DNA of 7,969 nucleotides from Prevotellaceae bacterium UBA1787. Lineage in GTDB: Bacteria > Bacteroidota > Bacteroidia > Bacteroidales > Bacteroidaceae. Shown one piece after another: positions 1-6,880 of the stretch. Position 1 is the first letter of the stretch; every line of letters starts with the position of its first letter. Both the position numbers and the translations under genes were made by a program. Under the pieces are notes generated by a model. That model was not told where the DNA came from. It did no database searches and worked only from the letters and a program-made list of their open reading frames with translations. The stretch spans positions 1 to 7,969 of the forward strand of contig DCGD01000036.1 in the NCBI GenBank assembly GCA_002315195.1, given 5' to 3'.

Positions 1-69
1 CAAGATGGGCTTGAACCAACGACCCCCTGATTAACAGTCAGGTGCTCTAACCAACTGAGCTATTGAAGC
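1..69 (-). tRNA. tRNA-Asn (anticodon GUU), 3' end cut by window edge
   Basis: Read on the minus strand, this gives a 7-nt acceptor strand GCTTCAA, then TA at positions 8-9, a D arm with GCTC/GAGC, and a perfect anticodon stem CCTGA/TCAGG. The anticodon loop is CTGTTAA, which gives anticodon GTT and therefore asparagine. A 5-nt variable loop and a TTCAAGC T loop follow. The last bases of the acceptor stem, the discriminator and any CCA lie beyond position 1. The T stem as drawn (GTTGG/CCATC) has one T-T mismatch at 50:64. Position 37 is A, as expected for a tRNA reading AAY codons and carrying t6A. The gene is divergent from the kinase gene at 161. Confidence 0.95.
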
Positions 70-103
70 AGCATTTACGCGATACCCTTATCGTTTTGCA
101 CTG

Positions 104-134
104 CAAAATTAGTCATAATTTTGAAAATAGCAAT
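104..134 (-). promoter_or_regulatory. Probable promoter of the tRNA-Asn gene
   Basis: On the minus strand there is ATTG (134-131), a 19-bp spacer, then TAATTTTG (111-104). This fits the Bacteroidota primary sigma consensus TTTG-N19-21-TAnnTTTG with one mismatch in the -33 box. Transcription would be expected to start near position 97, about 28 nt before the mature tRNA 5' end at 69. Both boxes overlap boxes of the rightward kinase promoter. Assigned by motif match only. Confidence 0.6.
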
Positions 135-141
135 AACTTTG
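109..141 (+). promoter_or_regulatory. Probable promoter of the PfkB-family kinase gene
   Basis: TAACTTTG at 134-141 is an exact match to the Bacteroidota -7 box TAnnTTTG. A weaker -33 box, TTAG (109-112), lies 21 bp upstream. The expected transcript start near 148 leaves a leader of only about 13 nt before the ATG at 161, with no Shine-Dalgarno sequence, which is normal for this phylum. The element shares its DNA with the oppositely oriented tRNA promoter. Confidence 0.55.
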
Positions 142-160
142 CAGAGAAATTTAACAAGAC

Positions 161-1138
161 ATGCAAAAAATAATCGGAATAGGCAACAGCCTCGTGGATA
201 TCCTTGCGAAAACAGACGATTCCACATTGAAAAAAATGAATTTGCCCAAAGGCTCAATGCAGTTGATAGACACGGAACGCTTAATCACCATCCGCCAATT
301 CATGGACACCATGGTGCATACCCGCGCTTCGGGCGGAAGCGCCTCGAACACCATCAAGGCCTTGGCGCGTATGGGTGCTGAGACCGCCTTCGTTGGAAAA
401 GTGGCAAACGATGAGACAGGAGACTTTTTCTGTTCGGAAATGGCGGCGGCGGGGGTCGATATGAAAGCCATGCGCAAGAGCGAAGGCACAAGCGGAACGG
501 CCTCCACGCTCGTGTCTCCCGACGGACAAAGAACCTTCGCCACCTTCCTCGGAATTTCGGCGGAACTGTCCGCCGACGACATTACCGACAATATGCTTGA
601 CGACTGCCAAATGCTCTACGTGGAAGGCTACCTCGTGCAAAACCACGATTTGATGGAGCGCATCCTAAGCTTGGCGAAAGTCAAGCATATCACCACGTGC
701 CTTGACCTTGCCAGCTACAACATCGTGGAAAACGACCGCGAGTTCTTCAAAATGATTTTGGATAAATACATTGACATCGTCTTCGCCAACGAAGAAGAAG
801 CGGCGGCTTTCACCGGAAACAAACCCGAAGATGCCGTAAGGAAACTGTCCGAACTCTGCAGCATCGCCGTTGTCAAAATGGGCAAAGACGGTGCTTGCTC
901 CTGCCAAGACGGAAAGTTTCACAGAGCGCCAACCAACGCTTGCGCCAATGTGGTCGATACAACCGGAGCGGGCGACTATTTCGCGGCAGGTTTTCTCTAT
1001 GGCCATATTCACGGATGGTCTGCCGAACAATGCCTTGAAACCGGCAACATGACGGCTTCGGCCATCATTCAAGTCATGGGAGCAACCCTTCCTGACATCG
1101 CATGGAAGAATATTTCCGAAAAACTGAAAACACATTGA
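161..1138 (+). CDS. PfkB-family carbohydrate/nucleoside kinase (adenosine kinase-like)
   Basis: This 325-residue cytoplasmic kinase has the full ribokinase (PfkB) fold. Family members transfer the ATP gamma-phosphate to a hydroxymethyl group of a sugar or nucleoside. The N-terminal substrate-binding strand GIGNSLVDIL (residues 6-15) contains Asp13. PfkB signature 1 starts at GGSASNT (58-64) and runs to GKVANDETG (79-87). An Asn-Glu motif, FANEEE, lies at 208-213. Signature 2, DTTGAGDYFAAGF (266-278), provides the anion hole and the catalytic base, Asp272. Length is normal and the ORF is intact. In Bacteroidales such proteins are usually annotated as adenosine kinase or plain PfkB kinase, and the substrate cannot be fixed from sequence. 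The S41 protease gene starts 66 bp downstream on the same strand, so shared transcription is possible but not certain. The ATG at 161 fits family N-termini. Confidence 0.93.
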   Translation: MQKIIGIGNSLVDILAKTDDSTLKKMNLPKGSMQLIDTERLITIRQFMDTMVHTRASGGSASNTIKALARMGAETAFVGKVANDETGDFFCSEMAAAGVDMKAMRKSEGTSGTASTLVSPDGQRTFATFLGISAELSADDITDNMLDDCQMLYVEGYLVQNHDLMERILSLAKVKHITTCLDLASYNIVENDREFFKMILDKYIDIVFANEEEAAAFTGNKPEDAVRKLSELCSIAVVKMGKDGACSCQDGKFHRAPTNACANVVDTTGAGDYFAAGFLYGHIHGWSAEQCLETGNMTASAIIQVMGATLPDIAWKNISEKLKTH

Positions 1139-1204
1139 CCAGCCGACAAGAACCCTCCTGTAATCCAAAGCCAAATTTATACATTATTATATATATAGCA
1201 TAGT

Positions 1205-2866
1205 ATGAAAAAACTTTTCTTCCTTCCTCTGCTGTTCGTCAACATCGGAACATGGGCGCAAAACAACAATTATGAAACTTCCAAGCAATTGGATATCTTC
1301 AACCACCTCTATACCACATTGGAACAATACTATGTGGACACGCTCAATGCGGAAAGGTGCATAGGCGACGCCATCAACTACATGCTTGACGGTATGGATC
1401 CCTACACGGAATACTACCCTGAAAAGGACACCCATGAGCTGGAAACAATGACCACCGGGAAATATGCCGGCATCGGTGCCATAATCAGTTATAGCCAGCA
1501 TCTTGACCGCTGCATCGTAAGAGAACCATACGCCGACATGCCTGCCGCCAACGCCGGCGTGTTCACAGGCGACATCATCATGAAAATCGACGGAAAGCAG
1601 ATTGACAAAAAGGGAAAAGGTGACATCAACACCTATACAAGCATGGTTTCCAACAACCTGCGCGGCAATCCCGACACTGAAATTGAACTTGTCGTTGAAC
1701 GCCGGGGGGAAGGTGAGAAAACATTCCGTTTCAAACGTGCAGCCATTCAACTGCCCGCCGTCACTTATCAGGGCATGGTTGCCGACAATGTGGGAATGAT
1801 CGCACTCAACTCTTTCACCCGCGACTGCAGCTTGGAAGTACTTAAAGCCGTAAAGGCGCTGAAAGGACAAGGGGCCAAATCCATCATCCTCGACCTTCGC
1901 AACAACCACGGTGGATTGGCAGACGAAGCGGTGGACATCGTAAACATCTTTGTTCCCAAGGGCAAACTGATTCTCCAAATGAAAGGAAAAAACCGTTCCG
2001 CCAACACGTCATACGTCACCTCCCATACACCCGAAGACACCAAAATGCCCCTCGTGGTACTTGTAAACGGTGGTTCAGCCTCAGCCTCCGAAATCACCTG
2101 CGGCGCATTGCAAGACCTGGACCGCGCCGTCATTCTTGGAGAACGAACCTACGGGAAAGGATTGGTCCAGCAACCACACAGCCTTCCATACGGTGGCATG
2201 CTCAAACTCACCACAAGCCACTACTACATTCCCTCAGGCCGCTGCATCCAGGCACTCAACTATTCCCACACTGGACCTCACAACGAGGCATACCGAACAC
2301 CGGACAGCCTCACCCACACCTTCAAGACGGAATGTGGACGAGTTGTACGCGATGGGGGAGGCATCACGCCCGACATCATATCCAAGAGCGACAGCTTGCC
2401 CAACCTCATGGTTTACCTCCAAAACAGCAGTGTTCTGCCTGAATTTGTCGCTGAATACCGAAGCAAACACCCCACCATACAACCCGCGGCGGACTTCACC
2501 ATCAACAACGAAGATTTCGCTGATTTCGAGAAATTCCTTTCGGAAAACAAGTTCACCTACGACCGACAAACCTACAAGGTGCTGCAGGAACTCAAGAAAA
2601 TTGCCCGTTTCGAAGGATATGACCGAACGGCTTCCAAAGAGATTGAAGCGTTGGAACAAAAACTTCAGCACAATCTCGCAGACGACCTTGACACGTGGAA
2701 ACCTTTCATCGTGAAAATGCTCAACGCTGAGATTTGCCGCAGCTACTATTTTAAAAAAGGTGAATTCGAAAACGCATTGAAGAATGACAAAATGTTGGAG
2801 GAAGCCACTGCCTTGCTGAACAACCCCGACAAATACAAGCAATTGCTCAGTTCTCAAAAAAAATGA
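1205..2866 (+). CDS. S41-family C-terminal processing peptidase with PDZ domain, exported
   Basis: This 553-residue serine protease is related to Prc/CtpA (tail-specific protease). The N-terminus is a Sec signal peptide: Lys2-Lys3, a hydrophobic core (about 4-14) and a likely cleavage after Ala18 in GTWAQ, so the enzyme acts in the periplasm or envelope. An N-terminal helical segment (about 25-80, with DGMDPYTEY) leads to a PDZ domain (about 85-170, with GDIIMKIDG at 122-130). The catalytic domain contains LDLRNNHGG (229-237) and VNGGSASASE (287-296). By its 25-residue spacing to Lys318 in GERTYGKGLVQ, Ser293 is the nucleophile and Lys318 the general base, with Gln322 also conserved. A charged helical extension of about 150 residues follows, as in other Bacteroidales S41 enzymes of about 550 residues. 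Its role is inferred to be trimming or degrading envelope proteins; the substrate is unknown. The stop overlaps the ung start (ATGA), suggesting translational coupling. No recognisable promoter lies in the 66-bp gap upstream, which is simply TA-rich. Confidence 0.93.
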   Translation: MKKLFFLPLLFVNIGTWAQNNNYETSKQLDIFNHLYTTLEQYYVDTLNAERCIGDAINYMLDGMDPYTEYYPEKDTHELETMTTGKYAGIGAIISYSQHLDRCIVREPYADMPAANAGVFTGDIIMKIDGKQIDKKGKGDINTYTSMVSNNLRGNPDTEIELVVERRGEGEKTFRFKRAAIQLPAVTYQGMVADNVGMIALNSFTRDCSLEVLKAVKALKGQGAKSIILDLRNNHGGLADEAVDIVNIFVPKGKLILQMKGKNRSANTSYVTSHTPEDTKMPLVVLVNGGSASASEITCGALQDLDRAVILGERTYGKGLVQQPHSLPYGGMLKLTTSHYYIPSGRCIQALNYSHTGPHNEAYRTPDSLTHTFKTECGRVVRDGGGITPDIISKSDSLPNLMVYLQNSSVLPEFVAEYRSKHPTIQPAADFTINNEDFADFEKFLSENKFTYDRQTYKVLQELKKIARFEGYDRTASKEIEALEQKLQHNLADDLDTWKPFIVKMLNAEICRSYYFKKGEFENALKNDKMLEEATALLNNPDKYKQLLSSQKK

Positions 2867-3528
2867 AAACGTTAATGCCACAGGATTGGATTGAGGAAAT
2901 GGAAAGCGAAATAGGCAAACCCTATTTCGCCTCCCTCAGCCAATTCGTTGATAAGGAATACGACACGCATATTTGCTATCCCGCCAAAGAAGACATCTTC
3001 AAGGCTTTCAAACTCTGCCCTTTCAAGGATGTGAAAGTCGTGATTTTAGGACAAGACCCCTACCACGAACCCGGACAGGCTCAAGGGTTGGCGTTCTCCG
3101 TACCGAACGACATCAAAATGCCCCCCTCACTGAGAAACATTTTCAAGGAACTGGCAAGCGACCTCCAACAAACACAACCGTCCACGGAAAATGATCTTAC
3201 CCGCTGGGCGAAACAGGGTGTCCTGCTACTGAACGCAACCCTGACCGTCCAACAAGGAACAGCCGGTTCACACACGGGAAATGGATGGGAAACATTTACA
3301 GACGCCGTCATACAACGTATTTCCAAACACAGGCAGCACATCGTCTTTCTTCTTTGGGGCAACAACGCACGGAAAAAAAATCACCTCATAGACCAAGAAA
3401 AGCATTGCGTGCTGCAATCCGCCCACCCCTCACCCTTGTCTGCCTGGCATGGCTTTTTCGGGAATCACCATTTCAGCCAGACAAACAATTTTCTTTCATT
3501 TCACCACATCACCCCTATCAATTGGTAA
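2863..3528 (+). CDS. ung: Uracil-DNA glycosylase, family 1
   Basis: The product cleaves the N-glycosidic bond of uracil in DNA, starting base-excision repair of deaminated cytosine and misincorporated dUMP. All family 1 motifs are present in 221 residues, close to the usual 220-230. They are the water-activating loop GQDPYH (63-68, catalytic Asp65), the Phe stacking on uracil in GLAFSVP (Phe78), LLLN with uracil-reading Asn124, and the minor-groove intercalation loop HPSPLSAWHGFFG (188-200, catalytic His188). The start ATG overlaps the protease stop as ATGA. An alternative start is Met5 at 2875, which would lose only four poorly conserved residues. The DUF3109 gene follows after 6 bp, so ung is probably in the middle of an operon and depends on upstream transcription. 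Confidence 0.97.
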   Translation: MKTLMPQDWIEEMESEIGKPYFASLSQFVDKEYDTHICYPAKEDIFKAFKLCPFKDVKVVILGQDPYHEPGQAQGLAFSVPNDIKMPPSLRNIFKELASDLQQTQPSTENDLTRWAKQGVLLLNATLTVQQGTAGSHTGNGWETFTDAVIQRISKHRQHIVFLLWGNNARKKNHLIDQEKHCVLQSAHPSPLSAWHGFFGNHHFSQTNNFLSFHHITPINW

Positions 3529-3534
3529 TCACTC

Positions 3535-4134
3535 ATGAAAAGAAACGCTATGGACATCATACAAGTTGGAAACGTGCTGCTTTCCATTGATTGTTTTGAA
3601 GAATATTTCGCCTGCGACCTTGGTGTCTGCAAAGGCTGTTGCTGCATTGAAGGTGATGCCGGCGCACCGGTGACCCTGGATGAAACAATGGCCATTGAGG
3701 ACATTCTTCCTGAAATCGTCAACGACCTGTCTCCCGAAGCACGCAAGGTGATAGAAAAGCAAGGCGTGGCCTATTGCGACCAAGATGGAGATTTGGTCAC
3801 AAGCATCGTGAATGGTAAAGATTGCGTCTTTACATGCTACGATGAGAACGGCATCTGCCTCTGCGCCATAGAGAAAGCCCGGCGCGAAGGACGAATCAAA
3901 ACCAACAAACCCATTTCCTGCTGGCTTTATCCCTTGAGATTAAAGGTTTTCAAGAACGGCATCGTCGGTATCAACTACCATCGCTGGGACATCTGCAATT
4001 GCGGCATTGACAACGGACGGAAACTAAAACTACCACTTTACAAGTTTCTGAAAATACCACTCATCGCACGTTTTGGCGAAAAGTGGTACAAAGAACTTGA
4101 AACTACGGCCAAGGAATTGAAAGTGACGAGATAA
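3535..4134 (+). CDS. DUF3109 family protein, cysteine-rich
   Basis: This 199-residue protein has no signal peptide or membrane segment and resembles the DUF3109 family found widely in Bacteroidota. Its function is not established. The most striking property is 14 cysteines: 20, 27, 32, 35, 36, 37, 81, 97, 101, 108, 110, 129, 154 and 156. They sit in motifs such as CKGCCCIEGDAGAP (32-45), CVFTCYDENGICLC (97-110), SCWLYPLR (128-135) and CNCGID (154-159). This pattern resembles the zinc- or iron-binding cysteine clusters of YkgJ/CxxCxxCC-type proteins, so metal or Fe-S binding is a reasonable inference but is not shown. The start may be Met1 or Met6 (3550), since related proteins tend to begin close to the IIQVGN segment. 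It sits 6 bp after ung, and converges with the glycosyltransferase gene with only 32 bp between the stop codons and no clear terminator. Confidence 0.88.
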   Translation: MKRNAMDIIQVGNVLLSIDCFEEYFACDLGVCKGCCCIEGDAGAPVTLDETMAIEDILPEIVNDLSPEARKVIEKQGVAYCDQDGDLVTSIVNGKDCVFTCYDENGICLCAIEKARREGRIKTNKPISCWLYPLRLKVFKNGIVGINYHRWDICNCGIDNGRKLKLPLYKFLKIPLIARFGEKWYKELETTAKELKVTR

Positions 4135-4147
4135 AAAGACCAAAAGC

Positions 4148-4175
4148 GTAGTTTACAAGTCGTATTTTACAAATC
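4148..4175. repeat. Tandem direct repeat, two 14-bp units
   Basis: GTAGTTTACAAGTC (4148-4161) is immediately followed by GTATTTTACAAATC (4162-4175), matching at 12 of 14 positions. The right unit contains the glycosyltransferase stop codon and its last codons; the left unit lies just outside it, in the gap between two convergent genes. It is most simply an old local duplication. No hairpin terminator is seen here. Confidence 0.6.
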
Positions 4176-5177
4176 ACTGTATTTTTTGATTCCGCGAATG
4201 TAACGCGCCACAAGGATGCTCTTCTTCCACTTTTCCGGAATGTCATCCTTTACGGCCAACTGACGGTTCTGACGACGCACCTCGGCAAAATCCGGCTTCA
4301 TTTTCCGAAATTCCCTATGCGCCTTGAACACCGCCTTCACTTCGTCTAAATGTCCCGCAAGCAACATCCTCGCCGCCGCCACGCCGTCCAACAGAAAACG
4401 AACAAACATGATGGGCTGCAGGCTGGGAAGGTTCTTATAGAGCATCAGCAGGTTGTTTCTGAAATTCAGGAACGTCTTGTGCGGATTGACTTTGTTTAAT
4501 GTTCCTCCACCCACATGATACACCACACTTTGGGGAACACACCAAACGCCATACCCTCTGCTATGCAAACGCCAGCACAAATCGATTTCTTCTTGATGGG
4601 CGAAGAACCGGGCATCCAGTCCCCCTACCTTTTCATACACTTCCCTGCGTATCAACAAGGCGGCGCCGGTCGCCCAAAACACCGGGATGGGATTGTTGTA
4701 TTGTCCGGTGTCCTTTTCCACCGTATCAAAAATGCGACCGCGGCAGAATGGATAACCAAGATAATCCATGAAACCGCCTGACGCCCCGGCGTATTCAAAC
4801 GTGTCCCGGCACGCTTCGCTGATTACTTTTGGCTGACACGCCGCCACTTCGGGATGCGAGTCCATAAAGTCAAGCATCGGCTTCAACCAACCGGGGGTGA
4901 CTTCTATGTCATCATTCAACAAAAGAACGTATGGCGTGTCCACATGTCCAATGGCAAGATTGTAACCTTCGGCGAATCCAAAATTCTCATCGAATACAAT
5001 TGTGTCAACCTCGGGAAATTTTTCGTCCAACATGATTAGGGAATCGTCAGTGGAGCCATTATCGGCTACCACCACTTCCGCTTCGGGTGAATAAGTCACG
5101 ACAGAAGGAAGAAAACGACGCAACATTTCGCTTCCATTCCAATTAAGTATTATTACAGATATAAGTTTTGTGTCCAT
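4167..5177 (-). CDS. Glycosyltransferase family 2, rhamnosyltransferase-like
   Basis: This 336-residue GT-A fold glycosyltransferase probably transfers a sugar from a nucleotide donor onto a cell-surface glycan at the cytoplasmic face of the membrane. Visible GT2 motifs are the opening strand SVIILNWNG (7-15), the nucleotide-binding DNGSTDD (39-45), and the metal-binding NDD (88-90) that serves as the DxD equivalent. The acceptor-side HQEEIDLCWR (194-203) follows, with ED-type acidic residues including a likely catalytic base. YHVGGGT (220-226) comes next, as in WbbL-type rhamnosyltransferases. A basic C-terminal tail (about 285-330) has amphipathic or weakly hydrophobic stretches but no definite membrane helices. 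Donor and acceptor cannot be told from sequence. The ATG overlaps the mtaB stop by one base (TAATG), so the gene is probably translated by reinitiation from the mtaB transcript. It stands alone, without the other genes of a polysaccharide cluster. Confidence 0.92.
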   Translation of the reverse strand: MDTKLISVIILNWNGSEMLRRFLPSVVTYSPEAEVVVADNGSTDDSLIMLDEKFPEVDTIVFDENFGFAEGYNLAIGHVDTPYVLLLNDDIEVTPGWLKPMLDFMDSHPEVAACQPKVISEACRDTFEYAGASGGFMDYLGYPFCRGRIFDTVEKDTGQYNNPIPVFWATGAALLIRREVYEKVGGLDARFFAHQEEIDLCWRLHSRGYGVWCVPQSVVYHVGGGTLNKVNPHKTFLNFRNNLLMLYKNLPSLQPIMFVRFLLDGVAAARMLLAGHLDEVKAVFKAHREFRKMKPDFAEVRRQNRQLAVKDDIPEKWKKSILVARYIRGIKKYSDL

Positions 5178-6535
5178 TATTGAATAGGCTGTGCCACAAG
5201 GGCGGATGTGTCCGAATTGAAACCAATCAATTCCACCTTGAGCATTTCATTATTTTTTGATGATTCATCTATTTTTGGTATCTCAACACGAATATAATTG
5301 TCAGTAAATCCCCGGGCGGGTATGCCGGGAGGTGTGTGTTCTGTCAAAACAATGCGCTTTGTCCCTATGAATCGACGATAGAAATCCAAACGTTTTTCTT
5401 CCGAAAGTGCAAGGAAGCAATTGCTGCGGCGATGCTTCTCCCGACTTCCGACTACATGAGGAATGCGAAGCGCCGCGGTCCCGGGACGTTCGGAATAACT
5501 GAATACATGATATTGAGACACGTCCAAGCTACGGGCAAAGGCAAGGGATTCTTCAAAAAGTTCCTCCGTTTCACCCCGTGTTCCGACGATGACATCCACA
5601 CCTATGAAAGCATGGGGCATTGCCTGCCGGATATGCGCAATGCGCTCCGCGAAAAAACGCGTATCGTAACGACGGCGCATCAAACGCAAGACTGCATCGC
5701 TACCGCACTGCAAAGGGATATGGAAATGCGGCATGAACGCCCTGGAACGAGCGCAATAATCAATGATTTCATGTGTAAGCAAGTTGGGCTCAATAGAAGA
5801 AATGCGATAGCGATGGATGCCATCCACTTCGTCCAAGGCGCGTATGAGATCATAGAAAGTCTCTCCCGTAGAACGCCCGAAATCACCTATGTTGACACCG
5901 GTAATGACGATTTCCTTCCCTCCCTTTTCAGCCACTTCACGCGCTTGCCTTACAAGACTGCTGATGGAAGCATTACGACTGAAACCACGGGCGTAGGGTA
6001 TGGTGCAATAACTGCAAAAATAGTTGCAGCCATCCTGTACCTTGAGAAAATAGCGGGTGCGTTCGCCACATGAACAAGAAGGAACAAAGGAACGTATCTC
6101 ATTCAAGGGAACTGCTATGGCTTCATGAAGAGACGCATCTTCCTGACCCTGGATTTCAAGATGTGCAAGCCATTTTTCCTTGATATGGTCCACAACCTTG
6201 CCTTTGTACTCCATACCCAACACAAGGTCAACACCCTGCATCTCGGCAATCGCGCTGGAAGAGAGTTGCGCATAGCATCCCGTCACGACTACAAAAGCAC
6301 CCGGATGTTCGCGGACCATCTTGTGTATGGCCTGGCGGCACTTATGATCCGAGGTTTCCGTGACGGAACAGGTATTGACAATGCAGATGTCCGCACACTC
6401 CCCATCCTGCGCCCTCGCAACGCCTTCACGCATCAACTGGTCACCGATTGTTGCCAACTCAGCAAAATTGAGTTTGCAGCCAAGAGCCAAATATGCCGCT
6501 TTCTTTCCTCTCAATGTAATCTTCTCTTCCTTCAT
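5177..6535 (-). CDS. mtaB: tRNA (N6-threonylcarbamoyladenosine(37)-C2)-methylthiotransferase MtaB
   Basis: This radical-SAM enzyme adds a methylthio group to t6A37 in tRNAs that read ANN codons, giving ms2t6A and steadier codon-anticodon pairing. Residues below are counted from the ATG at 6535. The UPF0004 domain (about 12-125) supplies three ligands of the auxiliary 4Fe-4S cluster: Cys20 in LGCKLNF, Cys56 in NTCSVTE and Cys87 in TGCYAQ. The radical-SAM domain carries CNYFCSYC (Cys170, Cys174, Cys177), then TGVNIGDFG, SSIEPNLL, HFHIPLQCGSD and GVDVIVGTRGET. A TRAM-like RNA-binding domain fills about the last 70 residues (ending with GFTDNYIRVE and later strands). Length, 452 residues, is normal. 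An in-frame GTG at 6553 would add six residues; the ATG was preferred because it is the commoner codon and gives the usual short lead before the LGCKLNF motif. The glycosyltransferase gene follows with a TAATG overlap. Confidence 0.95.
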   Translation of the reverse strand: MKEEKITLRGKKAAYLALGCKLNFAELATIGDQLMREGVARAQDGECADICIVNTCSVTETSDHKCRQAIHKMVREHPGAFVVVTGCYAQLSSSAIAEMQGVDLVLGMEYKGKVVDHIKEKWLAHLEIQGQEDASLHEAIAVPLNEIRSFVPSCSCGERTRYFLKVQDGCNYFCSYCTIPYARGFSRNASISSLVRQAREVAEKGGKEIVITGVNIGDFGRSTGETFYDLIRALDEVDGIHRYRISSIEPNLLTHEIIDYCARSRAFMPHFHIPLQCGSDAVLRLMRRRYDTRFFAERIAHIRQAMPHAFIGVDVIVGTRGETEELFEESLAFARSLDVSQYHVFSYSERPGTAALRIPHVVGSREKHRRSNCFLALSEEKRLDFYRRFIGTKRIVLTEHTPPGIPARGFTDNYIRVEIPKIDESSKNNEMLKVELIGFNSDTSALVAQPIQ

Positions 6536-6572
6536 TGTCAGATTATGGCGCACCGAACATTTCGATTACGAA

Positions 6573-6770
6573 CTACACAAACATTACATCAGAATCCGAA
6601 TAATCGGTGATCAACACAAGACTGGCGAAAGAACCGTTTCCTAAATTCCCCACCTCGATCCTTCCCCCTGAATGGCATTGCCACTCAAGAAAAACAGACC
6701 ACCTATGACAAACAACCCAATCTTGCTGTTCATCACGTTTATTCCGCATTGATGCCTTATTCCTATCCAT
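6573..6770 (-). CDS. Uncertain 65-codon ORF in the mtaB leader
   Basis: An ATG at 6770 opens 65 codons ending 37 bp before the mtaB ATG. It starts only about 7 nt after the transcript start predicted from the promoter at 6784-6816. The product would be soluble, mixed in charge and Trp/Cys-containing (for example WVVCHRW at about 18-24), ending DYSDSDVMFV. I do not recognise a family. In favour: it fills most of the leader and sits well relative to the promoter. Against: it is short and has no known motif. It may be a real small gene, a leader peptide affecting mtaB, or chance. Confidence 0.22.
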   Translation of the reverse strand: MDRNKASMRNKRDEQQDWVVCHRWSVFLEWQCHSGGRIEVGNLGNGSFASLVLITDYSDSDVMFV

Positions 6771-6783
6771 ATCTAAAACTTTG

Positions 6784-6816
6784 CAAAATTAACAAATTAT
6801 TTTTTTCGGTGGCAAT
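6784..6816 (-). promoter_or_regulatory. Probable promoter of the mtaB-glycosyltransferase operon
   Basis: On the minus strand there is ATTG (6816-6813), a 21-bp spacer containing an A7 tract, then TAATTTTG (6791-6784). The -7 box matches TAnnTTTG exactly, and the whole element has the same boxes as the tRNA promoter at 104-134. The transcript would start near 6777, leaving about 240 nt before the mtaB ATG, which is long enough for a leader ORF or a structured leader. Confidence 0.55.
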
Positions 6817-6833
6817 TTTACCTTGATAAAATA

Positions 6834-6880
6834 AAGGTGCAGACGATACTTTCAAGACTTTTCACTTCAAGTCTGCCCTT
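6834..6880. other. Imperfect inverted repeat (possible hairpin)
   Basis: AAGG-t-GCAGAC (6834-6844) can pair with GTCTGC-CCTT (6871-6880), giving 10 base pairs with a single bulged T and a 26-nt loop. The loop contains a second small inverted pair, AGACTT (6855-6860) and AAGTCT (6869-6874), which competes with the outer stem at its right end. No T-run follows, so it is not an ordinary terminator. It may be an RNA structure, a protein site or chance. Confidence 0.3.

Noticed and set aside
1187..1978. 263-codon minus-strand ORF opposite the S41 protease
   Set aside because: It lies wholly antisense to a protease gene with intact catalytic motifs, shows no recognisable domain, and is explained by codon bias of the real gene.
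2070..2714. 214-codon plus-strand ORF inside the protease gene, and a 215-codon antisense ORF at 2234-2881
   Set aside because: Both are in other frames of the same confirmed gene; their products are low-complexity or Phe/Val-rich with no family resemblance.
4499..4781. Two overlapping plus-strand ORFs of about 90 codons opposite the glycosyltransferase
   Set aside because: They are antisense to conserved GT2 motifs and have no features of their own.
5336..6073. 245-codon plus-strand ORF opposite mtaB
   Set aside because: It is antisense to the conserved radical-SAM region of mtaB, whose protein is clearly real; no promoter or motif supports it.
6536..6553. GTG start six codons upstream for mtaB
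   Set aside because: The ATG at 6535 is the stronger start and gives a more typical N-terminus; the extension adds no conserved residues.
6673..6683. Short palindrome TGGCATTGCCA in the mtaB leader
   Set aside because: Arms of five bases with a single-base centre are too short to claim as an operator, and it falls inside the uncertain leader ORF.
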